DNA of 64,000 bases from Tyto alba (Eukaryota > Chordata > Aves > Strigiformes > Tytonidae): positions 6,049,731 to 6,113,730 of the forward strand of contig NW_024881283.1 in assembly GCF_018691265.1 (NCBI RefSeq). The letters are read 5' to 3'. The position numbers were made by a program, and so were the translations under genes. Within the stretch, counting starts at the first letter, position 1, and every line of letters begins with the position of its first letter. The notes under the pieces are model-generated. The model saw only the letters and a list, made by a program, of their open reading frames with translations. It was not told where the DNA came from and ran no database searches. This document shows positions 61,901 through 64,000 of this stretch, one piece after another.

Positions 61901-62131
61901 CTCACTAAGTACTTAAGAAGAGGAGAAATGATGCACAGACTGCTCAAGCTTGTGCTGATCCCTGCCAGACACCCTCACTTGAACTCTCACCCATCATTGG
62001 GCCCCCCGGATCATCCGCCAGAGTCATGCTTATTTAGGGAAGGGGGGAGAAACCACACACACCCACATGATAAATTCGATCTACTTACCATGAACCTGTT
62101 TTTTTATTTCTTTGGCGGGATCCAGCCATGT
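23527..62131 (-). CDS. EPB41: Protein 4.1R (3' part of gene), 20 coding exons, 5' end outside window
   Basis: 4.1R links the plasma membrane to the spectrin-actin skeleton: FERM binds glycophorin C, band 3, p55 and calmodulin; SAB binds spectrin-actin. Exon spans, 5' to 3' on the minus strand: 62131-62089, 60109-60034, 59534-59316, 57125-57038, 56464-56312, 55431-55334, 54982-54810, 53714-53598, 52256-52128, 51051-50950, 48435-48224, 46446-46390, 46275-46234, 45401-45339, 42422-42243, 28604-28164, 26957-26829, 25117-25016, 24549-24469, 23625-23527. All have AG/GT boundaries. The total is 2,604 nt, in frame to the stop (867 residues if all are included). Order, exon sizes and residues match human exons 6-21 plus 17B. 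Three further exons (53.7-50.9 kb) are extra. First FERM lobe, headpiece and start codons are missing because the window ends. Paralogues EPB41L1-3 are excluded by the C-terminus and by TMEM200B next door. Confidence 0.95.
23626..24468 (-). other. EPB41: EPB41 intron (exon 20 to 21)
   Basis: 843 nt with GTAGGA donor and TTTCAG acceptor. AT-rich. Nothing else is seen. Confidence 0.85.
24469..24549 (-). CDS. EPB41: EPB41 exon 20, C-terminal domain
   Basis: The 81-nt, phase 0-0 exon encodes 27 residues including [20 protein letters not shown], the most conserved block of the 4.1 family C-terminal domain. The size equals the human exon. The acceptor is TTGTACTAG. Confidence 0.96.
24550..25015 (-). 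other. EPB41: EPB41 intron (exon 19 to 20)
   Basis: 466 nt, donor GTAACA. No further feature is seen. Confidence 0.85.
25016..25117 (-). CDS. EPB41: EPB41 exon 19, C-terminal domain
   Basis: The 102-nt, phase 0-0 exon encodes [20 protein letters not shown] and then [14 protein letters not shown]. It matches human exon 19 (102 nt), which can be skipped without changing the frame. Donor GTAACA, acceptor TCCCACAG. Confidence 0.95.
25118..26828 (-). other. EPB41: EPB41 intron (exon 18 to 19)
   Basis: 1.7 kb. Several chance ORFs; no recognisable exon or element. Confidence 0.8.
26829..26957 (-). CDS. EPB41: EPB41 exon 18, start of C-terminal domain
   Basis: The 129-nt, phase 0-0 exon encodes 43 residues beginning [20 protein letters not shown] and ending [12 protein letters not shown]. 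It is conserved in all 4.1 family members. Donor GTAAGG. Confidence 0.96.
26958..28163 (-). other. EPB41: EPB41 intron (exon 17B to 18)
   Basis: 1.2 kb. The exon 17B frame stays open into this intron and stops at 27972. A G10 run lies near 27513. No other feature is seen. Confidence 0.8.
28164..28604 (-). CDS. EPB41: EPB41 exon 17B, large acidic alternative exon
   Basis: This 441-nt exon, phase 0-0 (147 residues), lies between the SAB domain and the C-terminal domain. It begins [14 protein letters not shown] and is rich in Ser, Pro and Glu ([15 protein letters not shown]). It ends with [20 protein letters not shown] then FQ. The end resembles the segment preceding PPVVKT in EPB41L3 (VNGEV, ICC). 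Mammalian EPB41 has an alternative exon 17B at the same place, used mainly outside red cells, and I take this as its counterpart. The acceptor is TTTCTTTTTAG. The donor CAG/GTAGTG is weak, in keeping with regulated use. Its internal ATG is not needed as a start. Confidence 0.85.
28605..42242 (-). other. EPB41: EPB41 large intron (exon 17 to 17B)
   Basis: 13.6 kb, the longest intron in the window. AT-rich with many short chance ORFs. I searched for further 4.1R coding blocks and found none. No CR1 body or RNA gene is recognised. A UGCAUG (plus-strand CATGCA) lies at 28733-28738, about 130 nt before exon 17B. Confidence 0.7.
28635..28657. repeat. (AG)n microsatellite
   Basis: About eleven AG units, 31 bases upstream (in gene orientation) of exon 17B. 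In the transcript it reads (CU)n and may act as an extended pyrimidine tract or PTB-binding site. Confidence 0.85.
42243..42422 (-). CDS. EPB41: EPB41 exon 17, spectrin-actin binding domain (C-terminal part)
   Basis: The 180-nt, phase 0-0 exon encodes 60 residues: [20 protein letters not shown], then [20 protein letters not shown], then [20 protein letters not shown]. With exon 16 it forms the roughly 10-kDa spectrin-actin binding domain, which gives the membrane its mechanical stability. Human exon 17 is one codon shorter. Donor GTGAGT is strong. Confidence 0.96.
43551..43572. repeat. A22 homopolymer
   Basis: Twenty-two A in an EPB41 intron. No retroelement body is recognised beside it. Confidence 0.8.
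45182..45242 (-). promoter_or_regulatory. EPB41: Three UGCAUG (RBFOX) motifs downstream of exon 16
   Basis: On the transcript strand UGCAUG occurs at 45237-45242, 45227-45232 and 45182-45187, that is 97 to 157 nt past the exon 16 donor. In mammals three conserved UGCAUG copies in the proximal intron bind RBFOX2 and promote exon 16 inclusion during erythroid maturation. The same number and placement here indicate that the switch is conserved. The motif positions are seen; function is inferred from the mammalian work. Confidence 0.85.
45339..45401 (-). CDS. EPB41: EPB41 exon 16, spectrin-actin binding domain (N-terminal part), regulated
   Basis: The 63-nt, phase 0-0 exon encodes [17 protein letters not shown] then LMLE (21 residues), the cassette whose inclusion makes 4.1R competent for spectrin-actin binding. 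Human begins KKRERLDGEN. The donor GAG/GTTTGT is weak, as expected for this regulated exon, and the RBFOX motif cluster follows. TAGA inside the exon resembles the hnRNP A silencer core described in mammals. Confidence 0.96.
45402..46233 (-). other. EPB41: EPB41 intron (exon 15 to 16)
   Basis: 832 nt, AT-rich with A/T homopolymers. Nothing else is seen. Confidence 0.8.
46234..46275 (-). CDS. EPB41: EPB41 exon 15 (14-residue cassette)
   Basis: The 42-nt exon encodes [14 protein letters not shown] (human KLAEKTEDLIRMRK). The size is the same as human exon 15, which is alternatively spliced. Acceptor CCCAACAG with a second AG three bases on, donor GTTAGC (weak). The intron separating it from exon 14 is only 114 nt. 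Confidence 0.9.
46390..46446 (-). CDS. EPB41: EPB41 exon 14 (19-residue cassette)
   Basis: The 57-nt, phase 0-0 exon encodes [19 protein letters not shown] (human [19 protein letters not shown]). The length equals human exon 14, which is alternatively spliced. Donor GTTTGT. Confidence 0.93.
46447..48223 (-). other. EPB41: EPB41 intron (exon 13 to 14)
   Basis: 1.8 kb, AT-rich. No further exon is recognised. Confidence 0.8.
48224..48435 (-). CDS. EPB41: EPB41 exon 13, U2 region
   Basis: The 212-nt exon starts in phase 1 (completing a Gly/Ala codon) and ends in phase 0. It encodes [18 protein letters not shown], later [20 protein letters not shown] and PEPADASK. The human counterpart reads [15 protein letters not shown] and ends EPTEAWK. 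It is a disordered, phosphorylatable linker between the FERM-adjacent region and the SAB domain. Donor GTATGT. Confidence 0.94.
48436..50949 (-). other. EPB41: EPB41 intron holding an inverted CR1 copy
   Basis: 2.5 kb between the third extra exon and exon 13. It contains the CR1 fragment at 49255-50234. No further exon of the extra-exon family is recognised. Confidence 0.8.
49255..50234 (-). mobile_element. CR1 LINE fragment, 5'-truncated, minus orientation
   Basis: On the minus strand the element ends TGATCCTTGAGGTCCC, TTCCAACTGAAAC, then TTCTATGATTTT, the CR1 3' end. Its reading frame contains [20 protein letters not shown] and [12 protein letters not shown], the remains of reverse transcriptase. 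It is truncated near 50234, close to the truncation point of the 7.2-kb copy, and matches that copy almost base for base over most of its length. It lies in the same orientation as EPB41. It has no intact ORF. Confidence 0.88.
50950..51051 (-). CDS. EPB41: EPB41 extra cassette exon R3 (tandem-duplicated family)
   Basis: The 102-nt, phase 1-1 exon begins (after a shared G) [20 protein letters not shown], continues with Met/Val/Glu and ends PVPKESG. The acceptor is ACTTTTTTAG, the donor TCAG/GTACCA, which lacks the +5 G and is weak. It is clearly related to R1 and R2. Inclusion or skipping leaves the frame intact, and it can join exon 12 (SLDG) and exon 13 directly. I know no human counterpart. 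A UGCAUG lies about 125 nt upstream (51176-51181). The coding call rests on homology among the three exons, matched phase and splice sites. Confidence 0.8.
51052..52127 (-). other. EPB41: EPB41 intron (R2 to R3)
   Basis: 1.1 kb. The frame of R2 stays open for about 160 codons into it, to 51649, and would encode hydrophobic segments if retained. No independent gene is supported. Confidence 0.75.
52128..52256 (-). CDS. EPB41: EPB41 extra cassette exon R2 (tandem-duplicated family)
   Basis: The 129-nt, phase 1-1 exon begins [20 protein letters not shown], then [17 protein letters not shown], and ends QPRSG. It is the most acidic of the three. The acceptor is CCTTTTTCTAG, the donor TCAG/GTACAG (no +5 G, weak). 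A UGCAUG sits only 16-21 nt before the exon (52272-52277), next to the pyrimidine tract, a position where RBFOX binding usually represses. The exon is homologous to R1 and R3 and frame-neutral. Confidence 0.82.
52257..53597 (-). other. EPB41: EPB41 intron (R1 to R2)
   Basis: 1.3 kb. No further exon is recognised. The R1 frame stays open for about 68 codons past its donor. Confidence 0.75.
53598..53714 (-). CDS. EPB41: EPB41 extra cassette exon R1 (tandem-duplicated family)
   Basis: The 117-nt, phase 1-1 exon begins [20 protein letters not shown], then [14 protein letters not shown], and ends REKPG. The acceptor is CATTTCTTCAG, the donor CCAG/GTATAG (no +5 G, weak). KRAT echoes the SKRAS of the preceding exon 12 and resembles a basophilic kinase site. 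The exon is homologous to R2 and R3. A UGCAUG lies about 220 nt upstream (53933-53938). Confidence 0.82.
53715..54809 (-). other. EPB41: EPB41 intron (exon 12 to R1)
   Basis: 1.1 kb with a T29 run (A29 in the transcript) at 54694-54722. No other feature is seen. Confidence 0.8.
54694..54722. repeat. T29 homopolymer
   Basis: Twenty-nine T on the plus strand, 88 nt past the exon 12 donor in gene orientation. Confidence 0.85.
54810..54982 (-). CDS. EPB41: EPB41 exon 12, FERM-adjacent (FA) region
   Basis: The 173-nt exon encodes [20 protein letters not shown], then [20 protein letters not shown], then [17 protein letters not shown]. It is nearly identical to human 4.1R. The FA region follows the FERM domain in many FERM proteins and carries kinase sites that tune membrane binding. 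The exon ends in phase 1 with a strong GTGAGT donor, the phase shared by R1-R3 and exon 13. Confidence 0.97.
54983..55333 (-). other. EPB41: EPB41 intron (exon 11 to 12)
   Basis: 351 nt. Nothing else is seen. Confidence 0.85.
55334..55431 (-). CDS. EPB41: EPB41 exon 11, FERM C-lobe with calmodulin site
   Basis: The 98-nt exon encodes [16 protein letters not shown] and [16 protein letters not shown]. The second part is the Ca-independent calmodulin-binding peptide known from human 4.1R, unchanged here. Acceptor TTTCCACAG, donor GTGGGT. Confidence 0.97.
55432..56311 (-). other. EPB41: EPB41 intron (exon 10 to 11)
   Basis: 880 nt with a T16 run at 55938-55953. Nothing else is seen. Confidence 0.85.
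56312..56464 (-). CDS. EPB41: EPB41 exon 10, FERM C-lobe (PH-like), p55-binding region
   Basis: The 153-nt, phase 0-0 exon encodes [40 protein letters not shown] and [11 protein letters not shown], almost the same as human. In human 4.1R this exon contributes the p55 (MPP1) site. Confidence 0.97.
56465..57037 (-). other. EPB41: EPB41 intron (exon 9 to 10)
   Basis: 573 nt. No other feature is seen. Confidence 0.85.
57038..57125 (-). CDS. EPB41: EPB41 exon 9, FERM, calcium-sensitive calmodulin region
   Basis: The 88-nt exon encodes [20 protein letters not shown] and YGVDLHQAK (human LHKAK). In human 4.1R this exon contributes the Ca-dependent calmodulin contact. Donor GTGAGA. Confidence 0.97.
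57126..59315 (-). other. EPB41: EPB41 intron (exon 8 to 9)
   Basis: 2.2 kb with an A28 run at 58897-58924. Chance ORFs only. Confidence 0.8.
58897..58924. repeat. A28 homopolymer
   Basis: Twenty-eight A on the plus strand. No retrocopy body is recognised beside it. Confidence 0.85.
59316..59534 (-). CDS. EPB41: EPB41 exon 8, FERM alpha-lobe, glycophorin C-binding region
   Basis: The 219-nt exon encodes [60 protein letters not shown] and [13 protein letters not shown]. Human differs at a few sites (IVAG, ELHGVDYVSD). In human 4.1R this exon contributes the glycophorin C site. Acceptor AACCCCCCAG, donor GTAAGA. Confidence 0.97.
59535..60033 (-). other. EPB41: EPB41 intron (exon 7 to 8)
   Basis: 499 nt. 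Nothing else is seen. Confidence 0.85.
60034..60109 (-). CDS. EPB41: EPB41 exon 7, FERM
   Basis: The 76-nt exon encodes [20 protein letters not shown] and EDIT (human [20 protein letters not shown]). Same size as the human exon. Acceptor TGTAACTGCAG, donor GTGAAT. Confidence 0.96.
60110..62088 (-). other. EPB41: EPB41 intron (exon 6 to 7)
   Basis: 2.0 kb, AT-rich. Chance ORFs only. Confidence 0.8.
62089..62131 (-). CDS. EPB41: EPB41 exon 6, FERM (most 5' exon in the window)
   Basis: The 43-nt exon encodes [14 protein letters not shown] (human [14 protein letters not shown]) and ends in phase 1. Acceptor CTCTTACAG, strong GTAAGT donor. Confidence 0.95.
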
Positions 62132-64000
62132 CTGTAAGAGGATAAAAACATTCAGTTTAACAGATGTTCCAGGAACACCACAGAAAACTGCAAATTGCTA
62201 AAAATACAGCAAAAAGACAACATTTGACATGAACACAGCCGTGGAAACTGGAGACAGTGCATTTTTCACAACTTTTACTCCAGTGCATGGTGCTGGTGGG
62301 CGCAATTCCAACCCTTCACCTACCAGGTACTCACAGGGGAGGCACAAGGAGCAGGAATAAAAAATAAAATCAGTATATTAGGGCTGCAAGCATGTAGCAG
62401 TAGGTAACACTGCAGCTACATCCAGCTACAAGGAGCACTTCTGCAACACTTTTTTTTTTCCTCTAGAACCTTTAATAATAGACAAATAGGATGTCTTCAT
62501 TCATTTTAGGCACCCTATCTCCAATATCTACCCTACTCAGAACAAAGATCATCAAGACTTTCTATTATTAACTATAGTTTTTATCAGCCTAATCACCGAA
62601 ATACAAGTGAAAACCTCCAATTGCTGGGGAAGGCTGGAATCTTTTACAGAAGCGTGACAAACTTATGTCTTTTAAGTATGACTCAAGTTTCTAGTAATTA
62701 TCTCAGCTACAAATTTAGAAATATATCCTTCCCCCCCCACACTCTGTAATTTGGGGTTTTGTGGGATGGTGGTGCAACATAAGCCTCAAAAAAGAACTCC
62801 TGCTTTTGCCAGTTTGGTGTGAGCAACAACTGGCACGTCAAGTCTGAGCCTTTCCCTTTGCAGAGGTCAGGGTCTGCCCCGCTGAAGGGGACGGCGCGGT
62901 GCTAGCAGCCTTCCTGGAGAGGCTACATTAAACCACCTTCTTCATTTTCTCATGTCCTGAGCAGGATTTGGACATCCAGGTCTCCCAAGGTGAAGGAATT
63001 AACTCATTGAATCCCCCAAGCTAATCTGTCTTGGCCAGAAGGACACGTAACTTCATGGCAGGGAGACAGCGATACTTACATTTAATCTGATCTTTTTATA
63101 TGCTTGCCCCTCTAACCTATAAAACTAGGGGTACAAAGTCCATTTGAAAGGTAGACATGCCCCTTGTTGTCATTTTAGAGCCACCGTTTTAAGCAGAACA
63201 TCTCTACATCTACGCTGGTGCCACTGCAGTGATAACAGCTGGGTTTTGAGCAGCCAAGCCTGGGGTGCAGTCACACATCCTCGGCACTGGCCCTGCCTGA
63301 TCCAGCAGACAATGACAGGTACAGCAATTAACGGCACTTCTATCCACACTGCCATGAATCAGTGGGAAACAATCCTCCCTTTCAGAGCAGCATGAGCATC
63401 AAGCTCCTTCTGTGCTTACCAGCTGCTCAACCCACTGTCGCAATCTCCTATTCCCACTGTCACCCTCTGCTATTCCCATGTGGGAAAACGCCCATCCCCA
63501 AGAAGGTTTATTTCCTAAATATCAAGGTGGAAAATGCCACATACAACCCTTCCCTGTCCAGGAATACACACGTGCACCTCCACCTGCTCCACACTGCTGC
63601 GGGTAAGGTGCAGAACTCATCCATTGGTTTCCCATTAACATCATTTCTACCTGTGAACCAGCAACATGGTGTCAGGTCTTGTTTGAAGTTACAGCAGGAG
63701 AGAGATGGAGCTTCAGATTTCAAAGTTCAATGAAACATAACCAGAAAGATTAAAAAAAAAAACCAACAAACAAACCAACTTAAAAATGGTGTTTTCCCCC
63801 ATCAGAGCAAACCAGACTTTCACCAAGCAGCTTACTCTGCACTGGAGTTAAACCCATGAAAAGTGGCTTTACTCTTCTCAGCTCCCAGCTCTGGGACACA
63901 AATCTGACAAAACTATCTGTTTTCAGTCCCTACGGTTAAAAAGCTGCACAACCTCTTAGCCCTTGTCAGCTGAGGGGGAAGGAGGTACATGCTTTTGCAT
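62132..64000 (-). other. EPB41: EPB41 intron, open at the window edge
   Basis: I looked for the preceding FERM exon (human residues around EEDYFGLA) and did not find it, so it must lie to the right of 64,000. No other gene or element is seen. Confidence 0.7.

Noticed and set aside
63079..63120. Possible EPB41 exon with AG and GTAAGT-like borders on the minus strand
   Set aside because: The translation does not match the expected preceding FERM exon and hits a stop.
1..64000. CRISPR arrays, operons, ribosome binding sites, tRNA or rRNA genes
   Set aside because: The sequence is a vertebrate nuclear segment; no direct-repeat/spacer arrays or tRNA/rRNA signatures were seen.

Overview
The window looks like a GC-rich vertebrate chromosome, most likely a bird. 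Three things point that way: spliced genes with short to moderate introns, two CR1-type LINE fragments with the avian 3' end (ATTCTATG), and a tail-to-tail TMEM200B/EPB41 pair. The same pair lies on human 1p35. The species cannot be named from the sequence alone, and a non-avian sauropsid is not excluded.

Left part, about 1-10,130, plus strand: a two-exon TMEM200B gene. A GC-rich, CpG-rich first exon ends at a GTGAGT donor at 136. An 8.2-kb intron follows, holding a CA/CG-rich repeat, AT-rich islands that could be enhancers, and a CR1 copy. The second exon carries the whole 439-codon reading frame (8361-9680), with an ATTAAA poly(A) signal at 10107. Joining the two exons also creates a short upstream ORF whose TGA overlaps the TMEM200B ATG (ATGA). 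From about 10.13 to 18.9 kb there is GC-rich intergenic DNA with no gene I can support.

Right part, about 18,915-62,131 and beyond the right edge, minus strand: the 3' two thirds of EPB41 (erythrocyte protein 4.1, 4.1R). I could place 20 coding exons by reading frame, splice sites and the known protein. They match human exons 6-21 in order, plus exon 17B, plus three extra exons. Their lengths add to 2,604 nt, an exact multiple of three ending at a stop codon (867 codons if everything is included). They encode the second half of the FERM domain, the FERM-adjacent region, the U2 region, the spectrin-actin binding domain (exons 16 and 17), exon 17B, and the C-terminal domain ending in ETEIAEE. 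The 5' exons (headpiece, start codons, first FERM lobe) lie beyond 64,000. The last exon carries a 3' UTR of about 4.6 kb.

The most unusual feature is a set of three consecutive, mutually related, frame-neutral exons (117, 129 and 102 nt, all phase 1-1) at 53,598-53,714, 52,128-52,256 and 50,950-51,051. They lie between the FERM-adjacent exon and exon 13. Each encodes AK(R/H)A, an acidic Glu-rich stretch and a Val/Pro-rich tail ending in Gly. I do not find them in the human 4.1R sequence as I remember it. They look like a lineage-specific tandem exon triplication that enlarges the regulatory linker between the membrane-binding and spectrin-actin-binding domains. All three have weak donors and an upstream UGCAUG (RBFOX) motif, which suggests regulated inclusion. 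The known RBFOX switch of exon 16 is also visible: three UGCAUG motifs just downstream of that exon.
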